Of a DNA stretch of 64,000 bases, positions 1 through 10,608 are shown piece after piece. The stretch comes from Endomychus coccineus. Taxonomy: Eukaryota > Arthropoda > Insecta > Coleoptera > Endomychidae. The DNA is taken from positions 186,001 to 250,000 of the forward strand of contig OY294072.1 in the NCBI GenBank assembly GCA_958510875.1. The letters are read 5' to 3'. A model generated the notes under the pieces. The model was not told where the DNA came from. It saw only the letters and a list, made by a program, of their open reading frames with translations, and searched no databases. Position 1 is the stretch's first letter, and every line of letters starts with the position of its first letter. Position numbers and translations under genes: made by a program.

Positions 1-171
1 TGTTATATTATAACGTTAGCACAAATAACGAAATGGCATTCAAAGTATAGATTGTATAGTTTCAATACTAACAATTGCAGAATATGTATGTAGAAAGAAT
101 CAAGGTAGGATTAAAATTCAATAATGAAATACTCCCATTTACTCTGTTGTTCCTTGCATTATATCTATGTA

Positions 172-325
172 ACCTACAACTGTCAAGTTGACGTTTGTCC
201 AAGTGACAACCTAAAGGTGCCCATACGCCTCACCAAAAGGTTACCACGCACTATCCGACTAAACCCTCAAAAAGGCGTTGCACATAAAAAACTGTTAACA
301 GCGGGGCGTAGCCCGTAAAATCAAC
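172..325. repeat. Hairpin-rich module, copy 1
   Basis: About 150 bp from CCTACAACTG to GTAAAATC. Short inverted repeats in order: CAACT-GTCA-AGTTG; TGTC/GACA; AGGTG-CCCATA-CGCCT (perfect as CACCT in other copies); and CGGG-GCGTAG-CCCG at 302-315. One CGGGGCGTAG motif. Confidence 0.85.
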
Positions 326-430
326 TACAGAATAATAATGTTGTTACTCCATAAAAGAAAGAGGTATAGTAGGATTAAAATTCAATAATGAAATACTCCC
401 ATTTACTCAGTTGTTCCTTGCATCATGTAA

Positions 431-615
431 CCTACAACTGTCAAGTTGACGTTTGTCCAAGTGACAACCTAAAGGTGCCCATACACCTCACATAAAGGTT
501 ACCACGCACTATCCGACTAAACCCTCAAAAAGGCGTTGCGCATGAAAACAACTGTACGTCAGCGGGGCGTAACTTAGCGGGGCATAGCACAACGGGGCGT
601 AGCCCGTAAAATCAA
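431..615. repeat. Hairpin-rich module, copy 2
   Basis: Three GCGGGGCGTA-type motifs in a row (559-604), two of them mutated (GGGGCATAG, ACGGGGCG). Confidence 0.85.
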
Positions 616-1139
616 CTAGTCAACTATAATACTGGCCGGTTTAAGTTGGTACGCGAGTTACTAGAAAAGTCACTAGGAATATGCGATTTTCGACCTAATC
701 GACGAACATTTTTGAACGCGACAAGCTAAACGAAGCGAGCGCAGCGAGCTCGAAAAATGATTGAAACGTTAACTTTGAACCTTTTAAAAGGTCGTGATAG
801 CCCCAAACCGGGTCGAAAACGGTTTTGAAATAGTTAATTTTCCGTAAATCGAATGACGTTCACGTTAGAAGCCCGTAGCTCGCGAGTTAGAAAAGTGCAA
901 ATTTACGGTACATAGAACGTCTTTACGAGGCCTTTTGGCGTGCCGTTTTCGCTCCATGTCGTTAGATTATGAGCGGGGTCATAGGATAGGCACATTTTTG
1001 AGCCCCAAAATGTCTTTTAAATACGAAAATTTAATTAAAATAGAAACAGGTACTCTCAGGTCTCACCTATGCACGTCTAACGTGCAACGTACCAAAGGGA
1101 ATTTTCTAGCTACTAACATATACCCGAAGCGGATAAATG

Positions 1140-1535
1140 CTAGCGGCCCATAGCAAAAAAGACTTTATTACAGCTGGCGCCGGCCGCACGGGCCACGAAA
1201 CGGCCCCAAATTAACAAGATCGAGGTAAAATGTATAAACTCTAACTGACGCGTAGCGAGCTCCTCGAGGCATATGTCAAAATCATTTCGTTCGTAGCTTA
1301 TTACATAGGACATCTGGCGTTCATGGAATTGTGTTTTTAGATAATTTAATCCTTCTAATTTCGATAGGCCAAGTGAAAATCCCGGAGCCTCAAGCGCTAA
1401 AGATATCTGAGTATTTAAACTTTCGTATAAAATTGCGAAATTTGGCATTCTTAGAAACGTCAAATTAATTAATCTGACACAAGAGTTGGGGATATTTTTA
1501 TTCAAATCGATATAATACCACTTTTTGTCGGCCAT
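1140..1535 (-). CDS. Array ORF copy 1, 131 aa, unknown function
   Basis: I do not recognise this protein. The open frame runs back to a stop just before a TTG at 1592, but a eukaryotic start is the ATG at 1535-1533. It has A at -3 and G at +4, and in every copy an ATG sits here in good Kozak context. The product begins MADKKWYYIDLNKN. Residues 17-62 are nearly invariant between copies, 63-97 vary most, and 98-131 are conserved again with a hydrophobic stretch around FTSILLIWGRF (103-113). There is no signal peptide, cysteine pattern or known motif. An AATAAA lies inside the frame at codons 123-124 (1164-1169). A TATA-like box lies about 280 bp upstream. Unit 1 versus unit 2 shows roughly eight nonsynonymous and three synonymous changes by hand, close to neutral. 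It may be a young gene, a decaying gene or a fortuitous ORF. Confidence 0.45.
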   Translation of the reverse strand: MADKKWYYIDLNKNIPNSCVRLINLTFLRMPNFAILYESLNTQISLALEAPGFSLGLSKLEGLNYLKTQFHERQMSYVISYERNDFDICLEELATRQLEFIHFTSILLIWGRFVARAAGASCNKVFFAMGR

Positions 1536-1810
1536 GATGTAATAATAATAATGAAAATTTCTCAAATCGAAAACTAGAGCCTGTACTTTCAATTAAAATT
1601 CACCATTCGAAAGATCGTCATCGATAATGCAAACAAATTATTATAGTATACCGTTTAACCCAAAAATGCCTCTAAATAGGTCAAATAAATTGATAAAGAT
1701 TCGACGTCGTTTGACGGTAACCTATGTAAGAATTTACTGATAATTTTCGAAAGCGATCGATTTCGGAGGTGTATGTATAATAAAACGATGTAGAAATAAT
1801 GTCAAGAGAT

Positions 1811-1826
1811 CTTAAATAGCTATATA
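1811..1826 (-). promoter_or_regulatory. TATA-like box upstream of ORF copy 1
   Basis: On the minus strand it reads TATATAGCTATTTAAG, about 280 bases before the ORF ATG. The same 16 bases are present in all eight units that include this region, in both type A and type B, although the surrounding sequence differs between types. A promoter role is inferred from sequence and position only. Confidence 0.45.
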
Positions 1827-2024
1827 CTGCTCAGAAATTCCCAAAATGGTCCATGGACGAAGGTATACTTCCGAGGCTACTGAAACTATTTCTATCGTCG
1901 TAAAATGTTCCAGCGAACCTCTGTGGTCTCGGAGATAACCTCCTCTCACGTATTTAATCTCTGGCAAGCGTAAGTTGTGAATATCATGTTTCCATTCAAA
2001 AGTACTTGAATATGATACAACAAA

Positions 2025-2380
2025 GGGGCCCCATCTATTAAAAAACGTTCTAGAGGTATGTCTGAACAATATGTAACAATAAGATTCAACATACTTTATT
2101 TCAGATTTGAATATATGAATTATATCAAGGTTTGGAACCAACAGATATATTCTTGCAGAAATATCGTGACAACACGATATAGAAAGGTATGTACATCATA
2201 TTCGAGCAGAGTTCAATACATTTTCAATGAATATATCAAGATATCTGTCATATTCTACAGTAAAAGTAGCAATTTTCAAGTAACGTAGCAGCACGAACAT
2301 TGGGTTCACTCAGAATTAGTTCAAATTGATGGTACAGGACTTTCAATGTACTCGAATAATGTTACTGTATATACAATAAA
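2025..2380 (+). ncRNA. Candidate spliced plus-strand transcript, unit 1
   Basis: Seen: a block starting GGGGCCCC and running through GTATGTCTGAACAAT is almost identical in type A and B units. Two intron-like intervals follow: 2056-2104 (GTATGT to TTTCAG, 49 nt) and 2187-2260 (GTATGT to CTACAG, 74 nt), with an 82-nt exon 2105-2186 between. AATAAA lies at 2375-2380. All three frames hit stops soon after the first junction, so the RNA, if real, is probably non-coding here. The opposite strand is open for about 93 codons (LFRHTSRTFFNRWGP lies in the conserved block) but has no ATG. The direction and existence of a transcript are inference. Confidence 0.3.
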
Positions 2381-3579
2381 GATATTTCTATAGACATTTG
2401 TATCGTGTATTATGTTTATAGGAATACAAATAGTGATTTCACATGTTCAACGTAGACACAAGGTTATGTCTTACATTTTACCAAGTATGCGATGCTAAAT
2501 ATGGGTAAATGATATTGAATAAAGCAAGAAAAAGATGTTTTCAAGAGTATTTCATATGTTGTTGGAATGGAAAGCATTCTTAATGTTCAATTTACATGAT
2601 GTATCATTTTATACATATGTCAGTTGGTGGAAAAATTTCACCAAAACAGATGTTACATGCATGAAAATGATTATAAAAGTGTTAAACAATTAATCTGCTA
2701 CCACAAGGTATACTTTCAACAAAGTATACATCACTTTATGGATGTTATACAATATTAAGACATATGACGGAGATACATTCAAAGGATAGATGGTACAGTT
2801 TCAATACTTTATATTGAGCTTTGCAAATGTATATATGAAAAGAATAAAGGTAGGAGGAAAACTTAATAATGAAATGCACCCTTTTTCTTCATTATTCCTG
2901 GCATAAGTATCAGATTCGATTGCTTCCTCAACGGGTTGTAGATTTTTTATAACATAACTTTCTCTGAGACTATCTAGCAATAAAAATGAATATGTACAAA
3001 CTTGCTTGAGACATGTAGGTACAAACGAAACACAATTGCATTTTGCAAGTTACTAATAGGAATAAATTCTGTATCTTTGTATTTATAACAAAAAGGGTAA
3101 ATCGTACAGTTTTAAGACTGGGAATTGGTTTTTACAATGGTTCTACTACCGATATGTTTGAGAAATCTTCTCGAATGGTATACTAAGAAGGTGTATCCTT
3201 GAGGTAGCTCAAAAGAGAATGTCATTCTGCTTCAGACAGACAAAATGCTTAGGCTTCCTCAACGGCTAATAGATTTTTTTATAAAATAGCTTTGTCTCAT
3301 TCCTCAGAGACTGTAATTTGGACTGAAAATAAAGTAAAAAGTAGCTTCACAGATACTGCAAATAGCATTGAAAATAATTGAAAAAGCAGCTTGAGAGATT
3401 AACATACAGAATTGTATTGCATTTAGCATGGCAATGCTGAAAATTAATTAGCTTGATATTCATAAGGTAGGTATTACAATTTTTTTTCTTACAAGGAGAG
3501 GTAATTGTGTGTACCTATTTGTTAGAATGTTGAGAATTAGGGGGTACAATTACAAAGCAGCATAGGACATTGTCTGAGA

Positions 3580-4556
3580 AAAGAGGGAAAGCAATACAAG
3601 CAAATCTTGTATCGATCATATTTATATGAAAAATAAACTTCATACAGAATATATTGCTGCTATCATAAAGACAACCATAACAGATCACTATTCCACTTTA
3701 CTAGCATTAAATATAAATCATATTAAAGGTGTAAAAAACGACTTATTGGTGACAAAAATAGACGAGGATAAATTAAGGAAATCATTGGAGGATGAAAATT
3801 GGGACACAGTTAATATTGAAATCATTTATAATAAAAACATAAAAAGAAAAGAGTGGATCACAGCAGGCATTTTGAAGTCTATAAAAACTAGAAATTGGCT
3901 TTACCAGCAATATCTAAAATATCCAAATAATGAGACTATTAATAATTGTTATAAAATATACAGGAATAAACTCAATGGCCTCATTCAACTAAGTGTAATC
4001 ATTTCAAATACAAAATTATGGATAACGTAGGGTCTAATAAAGCATTATGGGAAACAATTAATAAAGTTGAGAACAAAAAGATCAAAAATAAATGGGAAAT
4101 CAAGGAATTGAAGCTTGAAAGTGATGAGATTGTAAAAACTCCTATTGATATTTCAAATGCTTTCAGTAAACACTATGCTAACATAGGTAAAACTTATGCA
4201 AAAAAAAATACGAAGGCATGAAACTGACACTCACACTAATGAAAATAGGAGTCCTAGATCCATGTTCTTGTACAGTACAACTCCAAATGAGGTCGTTTCT
4301 ATTATTAATTCAAGTGACAATAATAATGGTACAGGTGAAGATAAAATATCTAACAAAAGTACTTACGTTCTCTTCTTATGTTAGGGGGCAACCTGAATTC
4401 AAGGAATTAAAAACAGGTGACGATTCCTGTTTAGAAATTGTCCCTTCATTAAAGTATTTAGGAGTCACAATAGATAAATTTCTAAAATGAGATATACATG
4501 CCCAAGAAATGATAAAAAAATTAAGAGGCATTGTTTACAGAATGTGTCATTTAAAG
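3580..4556 (+). pseudogene. LINE-alpha endonuclease-linker fragment, unit 1
   Basis: Remnant of a non-LTR retrotransposon ORF2. It opens inside the endonuclease domain (SCIDHIYMK near 3610; TDHYSTLLAL is the SDH-type motif) and runs through the linker towards RT (FLYSTTPNEVVSIINSS, GEDKIS). It then jumps straight to sequence that follows the RT palm (SLKYLGVTIDK, HAQEMIKKLRGIVYRM), so the whole RT core has been deleted near 4380. A 4-base loss near 3990 and another frame change near 4210 break the frame. It stops abruptly at CATTTAAAG, where LINE-beta begins. Confidence 0.85.
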
Positions 4557-7500
4557 TGATAGTGAATCAAACAGATGTCCCAACCGTGTAGAAGCAAATG
4601 ACAAATTCTCTTTAAAATTGAATTCGAATCATTCCCCATTCGATTATAACTGTCCAGTATTAGTTCAAAAAATTAACAATGAGAAACGAAAATTAGAAAT
4701 GGAAACAAATCAATATCAATTACCTAATAACAAACTCGATACCTCTAAAATGTCAAACTTCTCTAAAATTTTACATTATAACATTCAATGTCTAAGAAAC
4801 AAAACTTCAGAACTAGAAGCTTTTTTAATAGGTAAAAGTTATGATATACTTTGTATAAATGAACATTGGTTGGGATCTGACGAATTATAAACACTCTGAA
4901 CATAAGTGGTTTTGTAAATCTCTCAGCTTTTTGCAGAACAACGCATAAACATGGGGGAGTGGGTATTTTTACAAGTAATATCATAGAAGCAATTCCGTTA
5001 GCCTTTGATACTCAAGAAATATCTGATGAAATACATTTTGAAATAGCAGGTATAATGTACAACAATATACAGGTACTGACAATCTATCGCTCACCTCTTG
5101 AGGATTTTGACATATTTTTAAATAGATTAGATGCAACACTTAATAAGCTATCATTACACAAAGGTACTATAATAACTGGGAACTTCAACGTACATTTCCA
5201 TTCAGATAGTAAAGAATCTCAGTTACTATGTAATATGTTTGAATCCTACGGACTACATAAAACTGTTCATAACTATACTAGAAACGGAGCAACTCTTGAT
5301 AACATATTTACCAATTTTAACAGCAATTGTTATGTTGCAACAGTAACAGATCCCAATTTATCTGATCATCTTGCTATATCATTCGATTTTGAAGTGGAAA
5401 ACAAAACATCATTAAATAATAAAATCAGAATAACCTACAGACCAATAACAGAACAAGGCTTCTTTAAACTTTATAATTATGTAGATAAAGTACATTGGTC
5501 ATTTGTAAACAATTCTCAAATAAATGTAAATAACAAATTTGATCATTTTTTAAATCTGATAATAGATGTCTGTGATTCTAGCTTCCCAATGAAAACAAAA
5601 TTTATAAAACAAAACGAACCTAACATACCTAAAATACATTGGTTCAATGACAACTTAAGACAAAGTAGAGAAAAATTGCAGTTATCAAGCAGTTTAAATA
5701 AAACTAATCCACAAATTGTTTCCAATGAATCACTTAATAAATTTAAAAAAGGTATCGTGAGGACATTAATAAAAGTAAAAAAGAAGCTAACGATAAATAC
5801 ATTAACAATTCAAAAAATATGCAAAAGGCATTGTGCCACTGATTTAAATATTTTTTTTACAAATATAGCAGAATCCCTTTTCAAGAATCTTCCACCTTTA
5901 CAAAATAATCCTATTGATTATACAAAAAAAATTAATTTAGTCTTCCATTCAGAATTTAAATTCATAGAAGTTACTTTCAATGAAATGAGAGATATAATTT
6001 CAAATTTAAATAATAGTCCCAGCAAGGACACTTATAATATAAATGTTAAAATAGTTAAAACTATTCTAAATTTGATCGTTTTTCCTCTATGTAAAATTAT
6101 AAACCAACGTATCACCTCTAACATTTTTCCAGATTCCCTCAAAATATCTAAAGTAGTTCCGATTTACAAAAAAGGCTTATGCGATGATGTTGATAACTAT
6201 AGGCCAATATCAATTACACCCATCTTTGGCAAAATTTTTGACTGTGCTGAAACGGAAAATAACATACTGTTTTGAGGCAAATAATTGGTTTAATAAATGT
6301 CAATTTGGATTTCGTAGCAATGTTTCTACTACAGCTGCTATAAACAAACTTACTAGCTATGTTCGAGAATGTTTTGAGGAAAAGAAGTTCATGCAAGCCT
6401 CCTTTTTTGACGTTACCAAGGCTTTTGACTGTGTGTCCCATGATCTGTTGATGCAAAAGCTCCAAGAATACAACTTTGATAACAATAGTATAAATCTTAT
6501 TAAATCATACTTAACTAATCGTATGCAATATGTATCATACAACAATGAAAATTCGACAAATAAAATAATCACATTTGGCGTTCCACAAGGATCTGTCTTG
6601 GGGCCAACCTTATTTTTAATATACATTAATGACATTAGCAATTCTCTGTTGTATAAGAACAACATTATTTTATTTGCCGACGACACAACAACACATGATA
6701 GTGCTTGGACAGCTTGGAGCAATTGAGTCAACAGGCCTTGGAAACACGAACCAGTATTTGTAATTGGTTCCTTGCTAATAACCTTAGCATTAATGATAGC
6801 AAAACACAAACTTTACATTTTTCACTTAGACCAGTCAATTTAAATATTGAAACCAACATAGTTAAATTCTTCGGCGTTTATCTCGATTCAAGATTGACAT
6901 GGGAGCATCATATTGCACAACTATCAAAAAAACTCGACAAAGTCATTTTCGTTATACGAAATCTAAAAAATACAATATCAGAGAATGTATTGATGAATGC
7001 GTACCATGGTTATTTCCATTCACATATGACATATGCAATACTATGTTGGGGTTATTCAGCGCAGGCCTCAAGGATCTTTGCAATTCAGAGAAGGTGCATA
7101 AGAGTGTTGGCAAACCTAAAATATAGAGCGTGTTTTAAACAAAAATTTAAATCCTTGAAGATGCTCACTTTTCCAAGTGTTTTTATATTAAATTGTATAA
7201 CACATGTAAAAAAAAACTGGCTGCTTATGTTAAACACTCCAACTATCATGAATATAACACCAGAGGGAAGGACAACTTCAACAGAATCAATAAAACTAGA
7301 GATGGACAAGGCCACTATAGCATAAAATTATACAATGTTCTACCAGAATCTATTAAAAATTTAAATATCAGAAATTTTGAACACAAAATGAAAACTTTTT
7401 TACAAAATGAAACATTCTATAGTATAGATGAGTATCTAGGTTTTAATTTTGAAGACATTGAAAGTAGTCCTATGTAATATACTATGGTGTTTTATTATGA

Positions 7501-7684
7501 TCTATCTACAATTTTATTATGTAATTAGTTGTATTTATTGTAATTTATTATCATTTATGAAAATCTTAATGTAAATTTAATAAGTGATTCTCCAACTGTG
7601 ATACATCTGATGTATTAATGTCAAATACTATAAATTTTAAATACCATCCTTAATAAATTGTTTTTCATTGACTTGTGAAATAAA
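4557..7684 (+). mobile_element. LINE-beta, unit 1, complete 3' end, broken frames
   Basis: Jockey/CR1-like ORF2 on the plus strand. The first bases are already in an open frame, so the element is 5' truncated. The endonuclease opens with LHYNIQCLRNK and CINEHWL (to 4890), breaks by a frameshift at about 4888, then continues (GNFNVHFHSD; LSDHLAISFDF; linker) to about 6240. RT follows with FGFRSNVSTTAAI, FFDVTKAFDC, GVPQGSVLGP and FADDTT (6672-6689). Further frameshifts lie at TTTTTGACTGTGCTG (near 6238, 2 bases lost), just after FADDTT (near 6700) and in an A-run near 7210. The C-terminus has HEYNTRGKDNF and KLYNVLPESI, followed by an AT-rich 3' UTR to GAAATAAA. Confidence 0.93.
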
Positions 7685-7835
7685 CACCCTTATCCACTAA
7701 AAATACTATTAAAATACTGAGGACCTTTCGACAAGCATAAGGCATTAGAGTTGAAAGATTCTTTGTAATTGAGCAGCTCTTTTACTGGATAAGGTTGATT
7801 ATTTCTTATTTATATTTGAAAGTTATCAAACAATA

Positions 7836-7980
7836 ATACAGCCTCATTTTGATTACTGTGCTTCCTTAATATATTCATTAGGTAAAAACAGCAAAGCCTC
7901 ACTTCAGAAATTACAGAATAGAGGAATGTAAAACACTAAAAAGAACTATGTATTTTAATAAAGTAGATGTTCCTAATCTT
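7836..7980 (+). mobile_element. LINE-delta C-terminal scrap, unit 1
   Basis: One frame reads IQPHFDYCASLIYSLGKNSK and ALQKLQNRGM-like sequence (7836-7929), a familiar motif set from the region after RT in LINEs. After a one-base slip it continues KTLKRTMYFNKVDVPNL to about 7980. Too short to classify. It abuts the mariner remnant directly. Confidence 0.75.
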
Positions 7981-8274
7981 AAATAAAACTGTTTTCTAAC
8001 ATTATTGAACATATCAGGCGTGATTGACCTCATCACAAGCGTTATTCGTTCTTTCAACTCATTTAAATCAAAAGGTTTAGTTTTGTACACAATGGTCTTC
8101 ACATATCCCCATAGATAGAAATCTAATAATGTAAGATCAGGTGATCGCGCTGGCCATTCAATCGTACTGCCGGCCATTAAATTGGTAATGTGGTGGTGCT
8201 CCATCCTGCTGGAACAATATCGTATTCACTGGAACTTGAGGGTTTCCTGGATTAGGATATAAATTTGCCAATGG
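7981..8274 (-). pseudogene. mariner-like transposase 3' remnant, unit 1
   Basis: On the minus strand one frame reads NTILFQQDGAPPHY (8185-8226), which holds the second catalytic Asp of the DDE/D family. A deletion and frame change follow, then IEWPARSPDLTLLDFYLWGY, YKTKPFDLNELKERI and ITPDMFNNVRKQFYLRL. These are standard motifs of Tc1/mariner-type transposases. The N-terminal DNA-binding half and both terminal inverted repeats are absent. Sequence to the right resumes the GGTGGTGATAGCC flank. Confidence 0.88.
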
Positions 8275-8965
8275 TCGAAATGTTAACTTTGAACCTTTTA
8301 GAAGGTGGTGATAGCCACAAACCGGCTCGAAAACTGTTTTGAAATGGTTAATTTTGGATAAATAAACGGTTTTCTACAAGGTACCTTCCTCTGTTTGGTT
8401 AAAATAGGTAGGTACTTTTGGAAAAATAGAGTTGCTTTTCATTCAAATAAGTAATGAAAATGATACTTGATTAATATCCGTATAAGTAAGTAACTGTTAT
8501 AGTAACTATATGTAGATTCTTTCTTAAAGTGCCAAAGATTTTTAAACAAGTTAATATCAGAATGTACTTCCGTCAATGAATTAATTAAATTTGTATTTTA
8601 CAATATCAATGATTCAAAGACATTTTAATTTTGAAAAAGTGGAGTTGCAATATTTTAATTTGTTGTATAGTATTTGAGGAGCCATGTAGTTGTAGAGCGA
8701 CTATATTTTATGAGCATTTTCTTTTGCAATACTTGAAGTTTCAATGATTGAATTATATAACCTAGAATTGGCCAGAGTACTCTAGAACTATACCTTCGAC
8801 TAAGATTTGACTCCATTCCAATTTTATACTCTTCTATGAATATCTACCACTCTCAATCTATCTAACCTATGAATGTCAAAGTGACATACGATCCAAACCA
8901 TAGAATAACTTGTGACACGTGCTAATAGTAAAAGTTTCTATAAACGCGTACCCATCTCTATATAA

Positions 8966-9136
8966 CCTACAACTGCCAGAGTGACGTCTGTCACAGTGAC
9001 AACCTGAAGGTGCCCATACACCTCACATAAAGGTTACCACGCACTATCCGACTAAACCCTCAAAAAGGCGTTGCACATGAAAACAACTGTACGTCAGCGG
9101 GGCGTAACTTAGCGGGGCGTAGCCCGTAAAATCAAC
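8966..9136. repeat. Hairpin-rich module, copy 3
   Basis: Variant 5' end: CAACTGCCAGAGTGACGTCTGTCACAG replaces the CAACT/AGTTG stem with a GTGAC-GTCT-GTCAC stem. Two CGGGGCGTA motifs. Confidence 0.85.
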
Positions 9137-9659
9137 TAGTCAACTATAATACTGGCCGGTTTAAGTTGGTACTCGAGTTACTAGAAAAGTTACTAGGAAT
9201 ATGCGATTTTCGACCTAATCGACGAACATTTTTGAACACGACAAGCTAAAAGAAGCGAGCGCAGCGAGCTCGAAAAATGATTGAAACGTTAACTTTGAAC
9301 CTTTTAAAAGGTCGCGATAGCCCCAAACCGGGTCAAAAACTGTTTTAAAATAGTCAATTTTCCGTAAATCGAATGACGTTCACGTGAGAAGGCCGTAGCA
9401 CGCGAGTTGGAAGAGTGCAAAAGTTAGGAACATAGGAATTCTTTGCAAGGGCTTTTCGCGTACCGTTTTCGCTCCATGTAGTTAGATTTAGTCGGGATAC
9501 GCACCCGAAAACCCTTCTTTTTTCCAAAAATTCCGTTTAAATACGAAAATTTAATTAAAATAGGAACAGGTACTCTCAGGTCTCACCTATGCACGTCTAA
9601 CGTGCAACGTACCAAAGGGAATTTTCTAGCTACTAAAATATACCCGAAGCGAGTAAAAG

Positions 9660-10055
9660 CTAGCGGCCCATAGCAAAAAAGACTTCATTACGACTGGCGC
9701 CGGCCGCACGGGCCACCAAACGGCCCCAAATTAACAAGATCGAGGTAAAATGTATAAACTCTAACTGACGCGTAGCGAGCTCCTCGGGGCATATGTCGAA
9801 ATCATTTCGTTCGTAGCTTATTACATAGGACATCTGGCGTTCATGCATTTGTGTTTTTAGATAATTTAATCCTTCTAATTTCGATAGGCCAAGTGAAAAT
9901 CCCGGAGCCTCAAGCGCTAAAGATATCTGAGTGTTTAAACTTTCGTATAAAATTGCGAAATTTGGCATTCTTAGAAACGTCAAATTAATTAATCTGACAC
10001 AAGAGTTGGGGATATTTTTATTCAAATCGATATAATACCAATTTTTGTCGTCCAT
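9660..10055 (-). CDS. Array ORF copy 2, 131 aa
   Basis: Full-length, starting MDDKNWYYIDL at an ATG with A at -3 and G at +4. The sequence before the ATG belongs to the second 5' flavour (shared with copies 3, 4, 9), unlike copies 1, 5, 6, 7, 8. Its 3' half groups with copy 1 (LNYLKTQ, ERQMSY). Private changes include R for C122 and E for K124. The latter turns the internal AATAAA into AATGAA. Confidence 0.45.
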   Translation of the reverse strand: MDDKNWYYIDLNKNIPNSCVRLINLTFLRMPNFAILYESLNTQISLALEAPGFSLGLSKLEGLNYLKTQMHERQMSYVISYERNDFDICPEELATRQLEFIHFTSILLIWGRLVARAAGASRNEVFFAMGR

Positions 10056-10334
10056 ATTGCAAGATTTTCTCGGAAATTTTCCAAAATCGAAAACTAGGGC
10101 CTCTACCTTCAATTAAAATTCACCATTCGAAAGATCGTCATCGATAATGTTAAAATCGAACCAAACTATAGTCCGAGACTAGCCCAAAAATGCCGCTAAG
10201 TAGCTTAAAATAAATCATAAAGATTTGACGTTGTTTGACGGTAACCTATGTAAGGATTAAGTGATAACTCGCGAAGAGAACTGATTTCGGAGGTGTATGT
10301 ATAATGAAACGATGTAGAAATAATACCAAGAGAT

Positions 10335-10350
10335 CTTAAATAGCTATATA
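10335..10350 (-). promoter_or_regulatory. TATA-like box, unit 2
   Basis: Same 16 bases as in unit 1, upstream of ORF copy 2, in type B context. Confidence 0.45.
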
Positions 10351-10608
10351 CCGCTCAGAAACTCTCTAAATGGTCCATGGACGAAGGTATACTTCCTAGG
10401 GGTACAAGTACATTTCTACATCCTTGGAAGCTTTGGGGCACGAAATAGCATATATATCGACTGTAGAATCTTTTCAATAAGCTATGCAACAAATCTATGG
10501 TCTTATTTCACAAAAATCTAACCTTATTCATAGTCTGGGTGTTATATGTAGTAAACAACATGTCTCTAACTAAAAGTCAACAAAACTACATAAATAAGAT
10601 ATGAACGT

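Larger units (their letters stand above)
1..1139. repeat. Partial unit 0: cassette copies and ORF 3' flank
   Basis: The window opens inside a cassette like those at the ends of units 4 and 7. Two partial cassette copies are visible (1 to about 345 and about 365 to 615), each with a hairpin module. The rest, 616-1139, is the GC-richer 3' flank of the first ORF copy. It holds a GCGAGCGCAGCGAGC inverted motif near 737. I see no gene here. Confidence 0.85.
1140..9659. repeat. Unit 1, type A with full LINE-beta 3' end
   Basis: Layout: ORF 1140-1535; upstream region with TATA-like box; splice-like block 2025-2380; backbone 2381-3579 with no gene seen; LINE-alpha fragment 3580-4556; LINE-beta 4557-7684; backbone 7685-7835; LINE-delta scrap; mariner remnant; backbone 8275-8965 with no gene seen; hairpin module; flank 9137-9659. 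Closest to unit 8. The 14-bp palindrome present in units 2-7 is missing here through a deletion of about 25 bases near 8774. Confidence 0.92.

Noticed and set aside
124..318. Plus-strand ORF across a hairpin module.
   Set aside because: Other module copies have indels out of frame here; a structured repeat with chance openness.
172..325. The hairpin module as a tRNA-derived SINE.
   Set aside because: I could not find convincing A and B box spacing or a terminal poly(A) or simple-repeat tail on either strand.
935..1153. Plus-strand ORF in the GC-richer flank.
   Set aside because: Antisense to the ORF 3' flank and not kept open in the other flank flavours.
1140..1592. The recurrent ORF as an exapted viral or transposon gene.
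   Set aside because: No motif supports either origin, and the sequence alone cannot decide.
1812..2141. Minus-strand open frame of 93-109 codons in type A units (ends FTTIEIVSVAPHEL in most).
   Set aside because: It starts at TTG and has no ATG anywhere in the frame. The type B equivalent is broken by stops. It stays only as an alternative reading of the conserved block.
6357..6809. Long minus-strand frames of 150 codons opposite the LINE-beta RT, repeated in each type A unit.
   Set aside because: Shadow of the RT coding frame; the plus strand has clear RT motifs.
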